Shown here in pieces: positions 16,774-25,989 of a stretch of 64,000 nt of DNA. Every line of letters starts with the position of its first letter. Position 1 is the first letter of the stretch. Source of the DNA: Variovorax sp. CF079 (GTDB lineage: Bacteria; Pseudomonadota; Gammaproteobacteria; Burkholderiales; Burkholderiaceae_C); assembly GCF_900101545.1 (NCBI RefSeq), contig NZ_FMZU01000025.1:54601-118600 (forward strand), read 5' to 3'. The position numbers were made by a program, and so were the translations under genes. The notes below the pieces were generated by a model. That model saw only the letters and a list, made by a program, of their open reading frames with translations, made no database searches and had not been told where the DNA came from.

Positions 16774-17454
16774 ATGTTTGTCGACCTCTCCCACGTATTC
16801 CACGACGGGATGCCCGGCGTCCTCTTCAAGGCTGAGAACGGCGAAACAGTCGAACTCACGGCGCACATTCGACCCTACATGACGCATGCGCAGTCGCTCC
16901 CCCACTACGAGAACAAGGCCTCGTTCGAGATCTCTGACGTGGCATTCCAAAGCTCCGTCGGCACGAAGATGGATGCCCCGCGTCACCGTTTCGAAGGCGC
17001 GAACGATGTCGCTTCCATCGAACTCGGCCGCCTGATTCTGGACGGCGTCGTCATCGACGCCCGGCACGCGGGTCCCAGGCAGCAGCTGAGGTTGACAGAC
17101 CTGCAGTTTCCCGAGCATCTCGCAGGCCGGGCAGTGCTGGTGAACTTCGACTGGGATCGCCATTGGGGAACGGAGACCTACCGATTGCACCCGTTCGTCT
17201 CACATGAAGTGGTGACCTGGCTCTGCAATGCAGGAATTGCCCTTTTTGGGGTGGACTGCGCGAACGTCGACTCCACGCAGGATCCAGAACGTCCAGCACA
17301 TACCCGGTTTCTAAGGCAAGGCATCCTCATCGTGGAAAACCTCACCGGACTGTCGCGCCTGCACGGCGCGGCGTTCCGCTTTTTCTCCATCCCGCTGAAG
17401 GCGAGGGACGCGGCAGCCTTCCCGGTCCGTGCTTTTGCAGAGGTGCGTGAATGA
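16774..17454 (+). CDS. Cyclase/kynurenine-formamidase-like family protein
   Basis: A 226-residue member of the metal-dependent cyclase/formamidase family (fold of bacterial KynB). The expected metal motif HxGTHxDxPxH appears as SSVGTKMDAPRHRFEG (about residues 67-82). The Asp and the final His are kept, but the first ligands are Ser/Val and Lys instead of His. Later family blocks are present (LVNFDWDRHW, FGVDCANVDS, HTRFL). The changed metal motif suggests altered metal use or another substrate. The next ORF begins inside its stop codon (ATGA). Confidence 0.75.
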   Translation: MFVDLSHVFHDGMPGVLFKAENGETVELTAHIRPYMTHAQSLPHYENKASFEISDVAFQSSVGTKMDAPRHRFEGANDVASIELGRLILDGVVIDARHAGPRQQLRLTDLQFPEHLAGRAVLVNFDWDRHWGTETYRLHPFVSHEVVTWLCNAGIALFGVDCANVDSTQDPERPAHTRFLRQGILIVENLTGLSRLHGAAFRFFSIPLKARDAAAFPVRAFAEVRE

Positions 17455-17645
17455 GCACAGGCGAAACCGCATCTTGTCACGGGCTGGTGAGCGCAAGCTG
17501 CGTCGAGCCGCTGGAGGACATTGCCGCGGACCTTTGGCGCGACGCCCGTCTGCGCGCCATGACGCCGGCCGAAGCTGCCCAAAACTGGCTCGAGCCGGTA
17601 GCATGTGCCGATGGCCATCCTCGTCGGCACAGCCTCCTGGACTGA
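17451..17645 (+). CDS. Small ORF coupled to the cyclase gene (uncertain)
   Basis: A 64-codon ORF whose ATG overlaps the cyclase stop (ATGA at 17451-17454) and whose end overlaps the DUF72 gene by 35 bp. The peptide has an acidic helical middle (CVEPLEDIAADLWRDARL). The overlap suggests translation, but no family was recognised and it may be chance. Confidence 0.3.
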   Translation: MSTGETASCHGLVSASCVEPLEDIAADLWRDARLRAMTPAEAAQNWLEPVACADGHPRRHSLLD

Positions 17646-18503
17646 CAAGACGCTGATCGACTGCGGGCGCTTCTACCCGAAGGAAGCGAAGACGCCCGAG
17701 GCGCGTCTGCGCTACTACGCGTCGCTCTTTCCTTTGGTCGAAGTCGATTCGAGCTACTACGGGATCCCCACGCCGATCAACGCCCACAACTGGGCCGAGC
17801 GCACGCCCGAGGGCTTCGTATTCAACGTGAAGGCCTTTCGCCTGTTCACCGGCCACCAGACCGACCCGAAGGTGCTGCACAAGGACATCAAGGAGGCGCT
17901 GGGCACGAGCCAGACGCTGTACTACCGCAGCACGCCGCCGGAGATCCGCGCCGAGCTCTGGCGCCGGTTCGTCGATGCAATCACGCCGCTCCAGGCGGCA
18001 GGCAAGCTCGGCCTGGTCCACTTCCAGTTCCCGCCCTGGCTGATGTGCAACCGCGAAGGGCATGTGCATGTCGAGCACTGCATCGAGCAGATGGAGGGGC
18101 ACACCTGCAGCGTCGAGTTCCGGCACAAGTCCTGGTTCGACGAGGCGAGCCGCGCCGGCACGATCGACTTCTTGCGCGCGCTCGGCGCCGTGCACACCAT
18201 CGTCGACGGGCCGCAGGGCTTCGCCAACAGCGTGCCGCTGCTGGCGGAAACCACGAACCCCGACTACGCGCTGGTGCGCCTGCACGGCCGCAACGTGGAC
18301 ACCTACAACATCAAGGGGGCGTCTTCAGCAGCCGAGCGCTTCGACTACGACTATCCGGACCAGGAACTGCGGAGATCGTGATCGAGGTGGTGCGGCTGGC
18401 CTACAAGGTGCGCAACACTCACCTGATCTTCAACAACTGCGACGAGGACAAGGGCCAGCGCAACGGGCTCACTTTCCTGAAGATGCTGCTGGCGCACGGT
18501 TGA
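17611..18503 (+). pseudogene. DUF72 family protein gene with a one-base frameshift
   Basis: The first ~250 codons form a good DUF72 protein (TIM-barrel-like, unknown enzymatic role): GTASWTDKTLIDCGRFYP at the N-terminus, VEVDSSYYGIP, and VEFRHKSWF near residue 170. At about 18369 one base is missing (CTGCGGAGATC), giving a premature TGA. The +1 frame continues with EIVIEVVRLAYKVRNTHLIF and ends properly at 18503 (LKMLLAHG). Restored length is about 297 residues. This is either a fresh frameshift or a sequencing indel. Confidence 0.8.
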
Positions 18504-18565
18504 GCGAGCCAGGGCGATGGGGCGTCGGCTCTCAATCCTGGCGTAACACTGGTGCCTCATGCTTG

Positions 18566-18700
18566 GAGGTGACAGTCGATCTCCAGCCGCGCCTCGAACT
18601 GGGCGATCAGGCTGCGTTCCAGGCGACGCTCCTGCGTGTAGCCGAAGACATCGAAAATGCCACCGCGCAGCACCTTGCCCGCGCGAGCCACTTCATGGAC
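18566..18700 (-). pseudogene. Indolepyruvate ferredoxin oxidoreductase, C-terminal fragment
   Basis: The minus strand encodes GKVLRGGIFDVFGYTQERRL followed by ERSLIAQFEARLE, which resembles the last conserved block of large indolepyruvate ferredoxin oxidoreductases (RGTxxDPFGxTxERRxER). Nothing else of the gene is present in the window. Confidence 0.5.
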
Positions 18701-18723
18701 GACTTCTCATCCTCGCCCTTAAT

Positions 18724-19368
18724 TCACGATTCTTCGATCGCCTTGATGTAGTCCGTGATGTCGATCGCCGGCATCTCCAATGCCTTGCGACGATCTCGCT
18801 CCGGCAAGGTATCGCGCACGAAGTCGATCTGCTTCCAGTTGGGAAACGGCGTTTCCCGCCCTGGCGCGGGCACGAACGGCGAACTCGAGACTCGCTGAAG
18901 CTTGGGGATGTATCGAGGACAGTTCAGGAAGATCTCGCTGACGGCAACCCGGACCACGAACTGGGCTTGCGGGTACTCGGAGATCAACGGGTCATCCTTC
19001 ATCACGGACGCCTCTCCGCTGATCCGCAGGCGGTTGGGCTTCTCGAAGTCGATGAACAGGATGCCGACCTTTGGATTGGCCAACACGTTGCCCATGGACA
19101 GGTACATGCCGTTCCCGTCGTAGCAAGGGAAGGCCAGAGTCCGTTCGTCGACCACCTTGACGAAGCCCGCCGGACCGGCCTTGAAGGAGCAGCTTGGCTT
19201 TCCCGAGCCATCGGCCGTCGCGAGAAAGAAGAAATCCTTCGTCGCGATGAACGCGGTGTCCAGCGGGTTGAAGGTGTCGTGCAGGTTGTGGGTCTCGATG
19301 ACATCCGCCAGCCGGCGCGTGTCGAACGCGTCCTGCAACTGGCGCTGTTGGTCGTGATAGATGCTCAT
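18724..19368 (-). CDS. PPOX-class FMN-dependent flavoprotein
   Basis: A 214-residue protein of the pyridoxamine-5'-phosphate-oxidase-like split-barrel family. Typical features are DTAFIATKDFFFLATADGSG in the first strands, GPAGFVKVVDERTLAFP and GNVLANPKVGILFIDFE in the FMN-binding barrel, and a C-terminal FLNCPRYIPKL. It follows the nitrilase gene by 12 bp on the same strand, so the two are probably one transcript. A role in detoxification or redox chemistry linked to nitrile breakdown is possible but not shown. Confidence 0.78.
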   Translation of the reverse strand: MSIYHDQQRQLQDAFDTRRLADVIETHNLHDTFNPLDTAFIATKDFFFLATADGSGKPSCSFKAGPAGFVKVVDERTLAFPCYDGNGMYLSMGNVLANPKVGILFIDFEKPNRLRISGEASVMKDDPLISEYPQAQFVVRVAVSEIFLNCPRYIPKLQRVSSSPFVPAPGRETPFPNWKQIDFVRDTLPERDRRKALEMPAIDITDYIKAIEES

Positions 19369-19380
19369 GCGGTTCTCCGC

Positions 19381-20412
19381 TCAGGCGGACAGGGCCTGCG
19401 CCGCGGCGGGTTCCGCCACGGGGGTGGCCTCCGTCATCTCAGCCGCGGGAGAAGTCTGGACCACGACGGCTTCCCGCCGGGTCTTGTTCAAGAGCAGCTG
19501 CGTCACGTCGGGCCGCGCGTAGTGGCCGCTGGGGTCGGCGGCCGCCTTGGCCAGTGAGATCAGCCCGAGGTCGATGTCCGCGACGACGAAACCCTCCTCG
19601 GTCTCGGCCAGGTTCGTGCCGAGCGGAGAGCCGTCCGGCCCGTAGATGCGCGCGAAGCCACCACCGGCGAGCAGCAGCTGCTTCTTTGTCGGGTCGGTGC
19701 ACAGCAGGTCGACCATAGGGCTCGATACCGTGGCGCATGGCGCGATCACGAAGCACTGGCCCTCGGCGGCATAGAGCTGGCTGGCGCCGTTGTTGACCTC
19801 CGGGCCGAGCGCGTAGGCGCCGCCCCGATAGAGGGAGAAGCTCGGCCAGGCGGCACAATGGATCTGCTCGTTCTGCGAGTACATGGCGTACTTGGAAAGC
19901 GGCTGCAGATGCTCCCAGCAGCACAGTGACCCGATGTTGCCGATCTCTGTTTCGCACACGCTGAGGTCGGAGCCGTCGCCCTCGCCGAAGACGGTGCGCT
20001 CGACGTGGGTGGGCTTGAGCTTGCGGCGCGTCTGCACGACGTTGCCCTTGTCGTCGATCAGGAACTGAGCGATGTAGAGGCTGCCTCCGGCCTTCTCGCT
20101 GAAGCCCGACGAGATCCAGATGCGATGCTTGCGTGCGGCGTCCCTGATGCGCTCGAACTCGGGCGATCCGATCACCAGCGAGTTGTCGTGGTAGCGCTGC
20201 ACGAACTGCATGCCCCAGGCCGGCGAATCCAGCCAGATCCACCAGGGGTAGCCCGGCAACCAGGTCTCGGGGAATGCAAGCAGCTGGATGCCATCCTTCG
20301 CCGCGCGGCCCATCAGGTCGATGGTCTTGTCGATCGTCGCGTCGAGGTCGAGGAACACAGGGGCGGCCTGGACCGCGGCGACGCGTAGCCTGGGGTGGGT
20401 CTTGCTTGTCAT
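19381..20412 (-). CDS. Nitrilase (aliphatic/aryl type)
   Basis: A 343-residue carbon-nitrogen hydrolase that would convert a nitrile to carboxylic acid and ammonia. The catalytic triad is visible: Glu49 in AFPETWLPGYP, Lys131 in RRKLKPTHVER and Cys165 in LCCWEH. HCAAWPSFSLY and the Ala/Pro-rich C-terminal tail fit true nitrilases, not amidases. An intergenic stretch of ~130 bp separates it from the IS630 relic upstream. Downstream is a co-directional PPOX flavoprotein. Exact substrate cannot be read from the sequence. Confidence 0.85.
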   Translation of the reverse strand: MTSKTHPRLRVAAVQAAPVFLDLDATIDKTIDLMGRAAKDGIQLLAFPETWLPGYPWWIWLDSPAWGMQFVQRYHDNSLVIGSPEFERIRDAARKHRIWISSGFSEKAGGSLYIAQFLIDDKGNVVQTRRKLKPTHVERTVFGEGDGSDLSVCETEIGNIGSLCCWEHLQPLSKYAMYSQNEQIHCAAWPSFSLYRGGAYALGPEVNNGASQLYAAEGQCFVIAPCATVSSPMVDLLCTDPTKKQLLLAGGGFARIYGPDGSPLGTNLAETEEGFVVADIDLGLISLAKAAADPSGHYARPDVTQLLLNKTRREAVVVQTSPAAEMTEATPVAEPAAAQALSA

Positions 20413-20544
20413 GATGGAGAACTCCGGTGGATTTCGAGCGTGGTGCCCAAGGGCTGAGGGGTTGTCCCCGCCTTGTCAGCAGGTTGACAGAAGACTAGGG
20501 CGGCTTCGGCTTTGACGCTTGTCCAGGCGTTGCAGCGTTCTTGT

Positions 20545-21439
20545 CTAAAAATCGCGCATCGTCGGATTTCGCTGCTGGCACATCCGGCACAGAATGGGGC
20601 CGATCAACACCCCTCCGTCGTCGCCGCAGCCGCTTACGTATGGCGGCTGGCTCATGACCTGATCGACCAAACGCTCGAAGGGCGCGATGCCTGTGGTTGC
20701 TTCGCAGCGGCCGAACACCTTGGCGCGATGCACGCCCAACGCCGCCAAGTACGCCCAGGCGCCGGCGCGTTCGTACTCGTGCTCCACGCGCATTGACTTT
20801 CCCGCCTCGGTGGGCAGGCTCGGATGCATGCGCAGCCGAGCCTGGATACTGGTCTTCTCGTCGGTCGAGATGACGAACTCGTCCTTGCGCAGCGACTGCC
20901 CTTGCCAGCGTCGCTCGTACAGGTCCAGGATGCGGCCGGCCTTGGCCTGGAAGTGCGGGTCGCGCGCAAAGATCCAGCATCGGTGCCGCCACGGGCGAAT
21001 CGCGTCCTCGTGCAACCAATGCCAAACCGTGCTGTCGCTGATGCGCGCCACCAGGCCCGAGCGCTGCGCGTGTCGCGCCACGTCGGCGACGCTCAGGCAC
21101 GACAGCGGCAAGCCCAAGGTGGCCGGCAACTCGCATGCGAGCGCCTTGATCTCAACCGTGACCTCTGGGGGGAAAGACCCGAGGGCGTCCCGGGCGGGCT
21201 CTCTCTTCGAGACCCGCCAATCGCTCCTTGAAGAAACGCTGGCGCCACTGACTGACCACCTCGCGCCGGGTGTCCAGCCGCGCGGCGATCTCGTCGTTGT
21301 CCAAGCCGTTGGCGGCCATCAGGATCATCTTGGCTCGAACAACTTCGAAATACGGCAACGTATATCTGGTTGCACGACGATTCAACTCGGCCGACTCATC
21401 CAGCGTCAACTCGATATGGAACGGACTCTTCCTTGGCAT
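20545..21439 (-). mobile_element. IS630-family insertion sequence remnant (transposase broken and truncated)
   Basis: The HTH part (21152-21439) starts at ATG 21439 and contains AARLDTRREVVSQWRQRFF and ERARPGRPRVFPP. One extra A in CCCCCCAGAG near 21160 moves the rest into another frame (20545-21129), which holds STVWHWLHEDAIRPWRHR and the first DDE-domain Asp in FVISTDEKTSIQARL. After DQVMSQPPY the family text (second Asp, NHSSH-like) is missing, so the element cannot transpose on its own. Terminal inverted repeats were not identified. Confidence 0.8.
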
Positions 21440-21530
21440 ATGCAACCCCTGGTCGAAGGATTGCATCAAGACGCCATACGTGGCCGAACTTATCAAGAAT
21501 ACACGTGGCCGTATTTATGAAACTGCCTAC

Positions 21531-21806
21531 TTAGTCAGGCAATTGCTGGAGTTCGGCGAGCGTCGCTCGCAGGGTGCCCAACGCTTTCACGGCGGCAGCG
21601 AACTCGCCCACTTCCACGCCCTGATCGCTCAGGCTCTGTAGCACGAACTGCTCAAAGGCATCGCCGGTCTTTCCCTCAAGCAACTGGTGATCTTCGAGGA
21701 TCACATTTCCAAGCAACAGCAGCTCTGCCAGCGCGCGAGCAGGCCGGCGATGGGAACGTTCGAACTCGACTCGCAGGGCTGCGATCTCATCACTGGTGGC
21801 CGTCAT
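21531..21806 (-). CDS. Hypothetical small protein
   Basis: A 91-residue acidic, mostly helical protein (RPARALAELLLLGNVILEDH, VGEFAAAVKALGTLRATLAE). It ends close to the IS630 relic. No domain recognised; it may be a genuine small gene of the accessory region. Confidence 0.4.
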   Translation of the reverse strand: MTATSDEIAALRVEFERSHRRPARALAELLLLGNVILEDHQLLEGKTGDAFEQFVLQSLSDQGVEVGEFAAAVKALGTLRATLAELQQLPD

Positions 21807-21972
21807 GAGCGTAGTTTGCCCCAGCCTTCAGCCATTCTCCAAACGAGATATTCCGCAAGCGGTTCGCGCCAGCTTGCTGGCAAAGGATGTACTGACCTAG
21901 GCCGGAAGTGCAGCGGACAAACACCATCGCTCGAAACATACTTTCCTATCCAAGTCCTGATCGGGCCGGCAG

Positions 21973-22482
21973 ATGGAAACTGGAAAGCTGCTCGCGATTG
22001 TGGAGGTTGCACAAGCCAGACGGTTTGCATGTCAGGCCGCAGGCTGTGGCCGCACTGTTTTTCGGCAGCTTTACGTCGTCGTCCACAGCGAGGGAATCAT
22101 CGTCCTGGGCGCAGGCTGCTATCGAAAGATGCTCGGCACCGAAGTCTCAGCTCGGCCGCTGCATGGGACGCCTGATGTCCGCCGTCTCACCGAGCGGGAG
22201 TGCAGCTTGCTCGCGGAGAATCCGGCTCAGCTGATGGCGGAGTTCGACGCGGGACACGCATCCGCCTTCGGTGCTCTCTCGGCGCGTCCGAGCCCGCGCG
22301 AGGCCACCCCGCGCGCGCGAACTCCTCGCTTGCCCATTTGGACCAGACGCCAGTTTGGTGCGCAGGCGGAGAAAGAGGTTGAAGCGCAATACGGGCGAAG
22401 CTCGGACCTCAAGGGCTGGCGTTCGCTGGTCGACCTCCGCATCAGGGAGCTCGCGGACCGGGTCACCGCGTCGAAGGCGTAG
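21973..22482 (+). CDS. Hypothetical protein with a Cys-rich N-terminus
   Basis: A 169-residue protein. The N-terminal third contains RRFACQAAGCGRTVFRQLYV and GAGCYRKMLG, so three Cys could form a small zinc-binding knuckle. The rest is rich in Arg/Ala with a C-terminal helical WRSLVDLRIRELADRV. No known family recognised. It stands alone after the IS630 area, and codon use is unremarkable. Confidence 0.45.
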   Translation: METGKLLAIVEVAQARRFACQAAGCGRTVFRQLYVVVHSEGIIVLGAGCYRKMLGTEVSARPLHGTPDVRRLTERECSLLAENPAQLMAEFDAGHASAFGALSARPSPREATPRARTPRLPIWTRRQFGAQAEKEVEAQYGRSSDLKGWRSLVDLRIRELADRVTASKA

Positions 22483-22912
22483 CGGCCCAGCAGGGTGCAG
22501 ATCTGACTCAAGGATGGCGGGTGCCGCAACCCTCCATGGCTCAAGCTGTCGATCGGCGGCCAGGATCGAAGGCCGTGGCGTTGCGCATCAAGGACTTTGG
22601 AGCAGCTCTGCCAAGCTACTTTGAACGCGCTGGGCAACACACTTTGAATTTTCCGGTGGGTTTTTCACCCATCTTTGAATTTTCCGGGGGCCGCGAGGGG
22701 ATCTCGAGCCGCCGCCGGTTAGGTCGCAACCGCCGGTTGGGGCCCGTTGCGGTCTTTCAGTATCAAGAGGAGCTGACCTTCATCAAAGTTACTGAACGGC
22801 CAGGAGCCGTCAGTCGCGACTGACGGCTCTCCAGGTAGGGCGACGAGCGAATTGATCAACATCCCGGAACCCGTCATCATTGACGGCACACGATTGGTGC
22901 AGAGGTCCAGCC
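22483..22912. other. Intergenic stretch with repeats and a long palindrome
   Basis: No gene seen. It contains two copies of CTTTGAATTTTCCGG (near 22642 and 22671), which resemble the repeated ends of IS21-type elements, and the perfect 26-bp palindrome listed separately. Confidence 0.5.
22804..22829. repeat. Perfect 26-bp palindrome
   Basis: GAGCCGTCAGTCG is followed without spacer by its exact reverse complement CGACTGACGGCTC. There is no T-tract on either side, so it is not a standard terminator. It lies about 85 bp before the enolase-superfamily gene and could be a protein-binding or recombination site. Confidence 0.9.
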
Positions 22913-24025
22913 ATGAAGATCGAGCGCATCGAGATCCACCTCATCCGCGTGCCCTTCGACATGGGCGCGGCGCCAAAGGCCTTTGCCGGTATGAACTGGA
23001 CGTCCGTGGACTCGCTGTTCGTGCGCGTGTGCACCGATGTCGGCGTCGAGGGCTGGGGCGAAGGGTGGGGGCACGTCGCGTGTCCGACCACGAGTGCAGC
23101 GCTGGCGAGCCTGGTCGGACCCGCGTTCATCGGAAGCGAGGTTTCCGACCGGTCCGCGTTGATGGCCGAGATGGCGCATCGCTTTCACATTCATGGACGC
23201 AGCGGCCCGGTCGTCTATGCGCTGTCGGCCATTGAGATCGCGTTGTGGGACATCGCCGGCAAGGTGGCATCGTTGCCGATCGCATCGCTGCTCGGCGGAG
23301 CGCCGCGCGAACTGACTGCCTATGCGAGCCTGCTGCGCTACGCGGAACCGGAGTTGGTCGCACGAGCGGTCGAACGAGCCCTGGCCCAGGGGTTCCGACA
23401 CATCAAGCTGCACGAAGTCCGGCTGGAGACCGTACGCGCTGCGCGTGCCGCCTGCGGCGAGTCCGTGTGGATGGCCCTGGACACCAACTGCCCTTGGAGC
23501 GTATCGCAGTCGATCGACAACGCACGAGCACTTGAAGCCTCGCGGCTGGCTTGGCTGGAAGAGCCGGTATGGCCGCCGGAGGACTTCCATGGTTTGGCTC
23601 GCGTGCGCGCAGCTGCCTCCACGCCGATCGCCGCCGGCGAAAACGTCGCCGGCATCCACGAGATGGAGTCCATGCTGCGCACGGGCGCGGTCGACATCTG
23701 CCAGCCCAGCGTCATCAAGTTCGGCGGCATCGAGGCGGTCGCTCAGGCCGTGACCCTGGCGCGCGCGCACGGCGTCGACTATGTGCCGCACTGCTTCTAC
23801 TTCGGCCCCGGCTTTCTGGCGTCGCTGCACTTGGCTGCAGCGTACGCACCGGAGGTGCCGTTTGAACTCTTCTTCGGCGACCTGCAGGCCAGCCCCTACC
23901 ACGACGCGGTGCGGGCTCGCGACGGCCAGCTGGCCGTGCCAACGGGACCGGGGCTCGGGATCGAGCCGGACCTGGCCGTGATCGATCGCTGTCGTCTGGG
24001 CGCGCCGATCGTGATCGGGCGCTGA
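22913..24025 (+). CDS. Mandelate racemase/muconate lactonizing enzyme-like (enolase superfamily)
   Basis: A 370-residue protein with the enolase-superfamily capping domain and barrel. Metal ligands are visible in order: Asp in WMALDTNCPW (~residue 195), Glu in WLEEPVWPPEDF (~221) and Glu in PIAAGENVAG (~245). The base at the end of strand 2 is in HIKLHEVRL (Lys and His), and a His in VPHCFYFGPGF (~297) is the other general base. This fits a sugar-acid dehydratase or racemase; the substrate is unknown. ATG 22913 begins the typical MKIERIEIHLIRVP; an upstream in-frame codon at 22880 would add eleven unlikely residues. Confidence 0.82.
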   Translation: MKIERIEIHLIRVPFDMGAAPKAFAGMNWTSVDSLFVRVCTDVGVEGWGEGWGHVACPTTSAALASLVGPAFIGSEVSDRSALMAEMAHRFHIHGRSGPVVYALSAIEIALWDIAGKVASLPIASLLGGAPRELTAYASLLRYAEPELVARAVERALAQGFRHIKLHEVRLETVRAARAACGESVWMALDTNCPWSVSQSIDNARALEASRLAWLEEPVWPPEDFHGLARVRAAASTPIAAGENVAGIHEMESMLRTGAVDICQPSVIKFGGIEAVAQAVTLARAHGVDYVPHCFYFGPGFLASLHLAAAYAPEVPFELFFGDLQASPYHDAVRARDGQLAVPTGPGLGIEPDLAVIDRCRLGAPIVIGR

Positions 24026-24470
24026 CCCGATCGGCATTTAGGTCATTCAGTCACGGGGTTCGTCGACCACCGCTGCAGTCGAGCGGCACGCCGCACAGAC
24101 GAGTCACCGGGGAGGTGCAGGCAAACAAAGCCTGCTGCTCGGGCGATCCAGTCACAGTGCCCAGCTCGTGAATCCATGGCAGCGCGCAGTGCCGCCAGAT
24201 TTGGGCGAACGGCTCGGCTGAGCCCGTTGCTGCACGCAGCCCAGGCGGATGCTGACAGAGGTGGGGCTTTCCGGGGCCGTGGCGTAAAGGGGCGTTCCGC
24301 ACTCGGGCCAGAACACCTGAGCGCGCCGGTTGCCGCTCTGGGCGACCTTCACGTCACTGTTGGTCTTGCATGCCCGGAGCCCGCTTGGTACTTCGGCGCG
24401 GCGGCTGGCGGGGATGGTCCGAGGAGACCGTGAGGGTATGCTGCAGCCGAGCAGTAGAAGGAGGCGCACC
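24026..24470. other. Intergenic stretch with a GFA-type relic
   Basis: Only the minus-strand GFA/CENP-V fragment described separately is recognisable. The last ~15 bases carry the AAGGAGGCG ribosome-binding site of the next gene. Confidence 0.5.
24120..24400 (-). pseudogene. GFA/CENP-V family (formaldehyde-activating-like) fragment, frameshifted
   Basis: On the minus strand one frame reads VKVAQSGNRRAQVFWPECGT followed by PLYATAPESP. After a frame change near 24240, another reads AEPFAQIWRHCALPWIHEL. Together these are the C-terminal half of a zinc-binding GFA protein. The CPxCGT motif has Trp in place of the first Cys, and the N-terminal half is absent, so this is a decayed gene. Confidence 0.6.
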
Positions 24471-25397
24471 ATGCGTATCGCGTTCATGGGCTCGGGTGGA
24501 TTGGGCGGCTACTTCGGCGCTCGCCTTTGCAGAGGGGGTGCAGATGTGCACTTCATCGCCCGCGGCAGTCACCTTCGAGCCATGCGTAGCGAAGGCCTGC
24601 GCGTGGAAGGCCCCGAGCCCATCCATATTCCTCGCGTCGCTGCGACTGACAATCCAGCAGAAGTCGGCGTGGTCGATTACGTCATGCTCTGCGTCAAGCT
24701 GTGGGACACGGAAGCTGCCCTGCAGCAGATCCGCCCATTGGTCGGCGCGGGCACGACCATCATCTCGTTTCAAAACGGTGTTCTGAAGGATCAGTACCTG
24801 CGAGCCGCCTACGACGCATCGCAGATCATGGGCGGCGTCGGCTACGTGGCGACGACGATCGACAGGCCCGGCGTCATACGTCAAACAGGGTCGATGCAGA
24901 GGCTGCTGTTCGGCGAGTTCGATGGCTCGCGGTCAGCCCGGGGGCAAGCGCTCCTCGAGGCCTGCCTCGCCGGCGGCATCAGGGCGGAACTCTCCGAGAA
25001 CATCCTTCGCGAGATTTGGCAGAAGTATGTGTTCTTGGTGGGCTTGTCGGGGACCACGACGACGATTCGCAAGCCCATCGGTCCGATCCGCGAAAATCCG
25101 CAGACACGTGCCTTCCTGCTCGAAGTGATGCGCGAGGTCGTTGGGGTCGGCAGGGCCTACGGCGTGGATTTGCCCGAGAACTACGCTGAAGTGCGCCTCC
25201 AGCTTGCAGACGACGTGGCCTATGACATGACCTCCTCGATGCATCACGATCTCGAGCGAGGCAATCCCTTGGAGGTCCGCTGGCTCTCCGGGGGCGTTGT
25301 GGAGCTTGGTCAGCGCAAAGACATACCGACGCCCCTGAATCGCGCGATCGCCGACATCCTCGCACTGCACGCTGACGGAACAGCGAGCGCAAAGTGA
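24471..25397 (+). CDS. Ketopantoate reductase family (PanE/ApbA) protein
   Basis: A 308-residue NADPH-dependent reductase-like protein. The Rossmann motif is GSGGLGGYFGARLCRGG at about residues 7-23, followed by the family blocks VKLWDTEAAL, SFQNGVLKDQ and a C-terminal SSMHHDLERGNPLEVRWLSG. That last block (SSMxxDxxxGRxxE type) holds the substrate-binding residues. ATG 24471 follows AAGGAGG at good spacing; the frame is open upstream but has no such site. A catabolic 2-ketoacid reductase role is as likely as pantothenate synthesis, since this is a paralogue-rich family. Confidence 0.82.
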   Translation: MRIAFMGSGGLGGYFGARLCRGGADVHFIARGSHLRAMRSEGLRVEGPEPIHIPRVAATDNPAEVGVVDYVMLCVKLWDTEAALQQIRPLVGAGTTIISFQNGVLKDQYLRAAYDASQIMGGVGYVATTIDRPGVIRQTGSMQRLLFGEFDGSRSARGQALLEACLAGGIRAELSENILREIWQKYVFLVGLSGTTTTIRKPIGPIRENPQTRAFLLEVMREVVGVGRAYGVDLPENYAEVRLQLADDVAYDMTSSMHHDLERGNPLEVRWLSGGVVELGQRKDIPTPLNRAIADILALHADGTASAK

Positions 25398-25512
25398 CGC
25401 CCGACAGATCGGCACACAGGTTCCGCCAGGCAGGACCTCGCCCGCTCCCGTGGGCCGTTGATCCCTGACGTCGAGCGTCGGAGTTCGGGCGCCTGGATCG
25501 AACTGCAATAAG

Positions 25513-25534
25513 GCCGCTCTGGGTTGAGAGCGGC
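25513..25534. terminator. Candidate hairpin between convergent genes
   Basis: GCCGCTCT-GGGTTG-AGAGCGGC forms a perfect 8-bp stem between the ends of the PanE-like gene and the convergent DUF1330 gene. A T-run (CTTTTT) occurs only 14 bp further on, so a terminator role is plausible but not certain. Confidence 0.4.
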
Positions 25535-25595
25535 GTCGAGCGGCTGCTTTTTGGCATCCACATTGAATGGCTGGTGATGGCCGGTTGCGGCTGGC

Positions 25596-25889
25596 CTAGG
25601 GGTCGAGACCCTCAACACTCACGAGGCGCGCCGAACTGCATTCGTCCCGAATCGTCTTCAGGCCTTGGTAGACAGGACCGTTGTAGAAGGTCTCCCACGC
25701 CGACACCGAAGGAAATTCGAGGATGACCATTCTTCGAGGTAACCAGTCTCCCTCGTATACCTTGTGGGCGCCACCACGGGCCAAGTACCTCGCGCCAGCA
25801 GCTTCGAGCGCTGGCTTCACTTGGCGCATGAAATCCTGATATCGCTCAGCATCGCGAATCTCGACGTCAAAGACAACGTAGGCGGCCAT
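25596..25889 (-). CDS. DUF1330 family protein
   Basis: A 97-residue dimeric alpha-beta barrel-type protein. Typical features are MAAYVVFDVEIRDAERYQDF at the N-terminus, GARYLARGG in the centre, and RRMVILEFPSVSAWETFYNG near residue 62. Function of the family is not established. It is monocistronic and convergent with the PanE-like gene. Confidence 0.8.
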   Translation of the reverse strand: MAAYVVFDVEIRDAERYQDFMRQVKPALEAAGARYLARGGAHKVYEGDWLPRRMVILEFPSVSAWETFYNGPVYQGLKTIRDECSSARLVSVEGLDP

Positions 25890-25989
25890 GTCATCTCCAA
25901 TATTCGGGAACGCAGCTTACAGCGTTCGTGTCTCGAACGAATGGGCGTGCGCGCGAGCACGGAGCTGGGCGAGCGCACCCGCCTCTGGT

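Noticed and set aside
20545..21439. Programmed frameshifting in the IS630 transposase
   Set aside because: The C-run at the junction could in principle be slippery, but the transposase also lacks the rest of its DDE domain, so simple decay is the better explanation.
21803..22030. Minus-strand ORF whose stop overlaps the start of the 91-residue gene
   Set aside because: The ATGA overlap is suggestive, but the translation is Trp/Pro/Arg-rich with no domain and it overlaps the start of a better plus-strand ORF.
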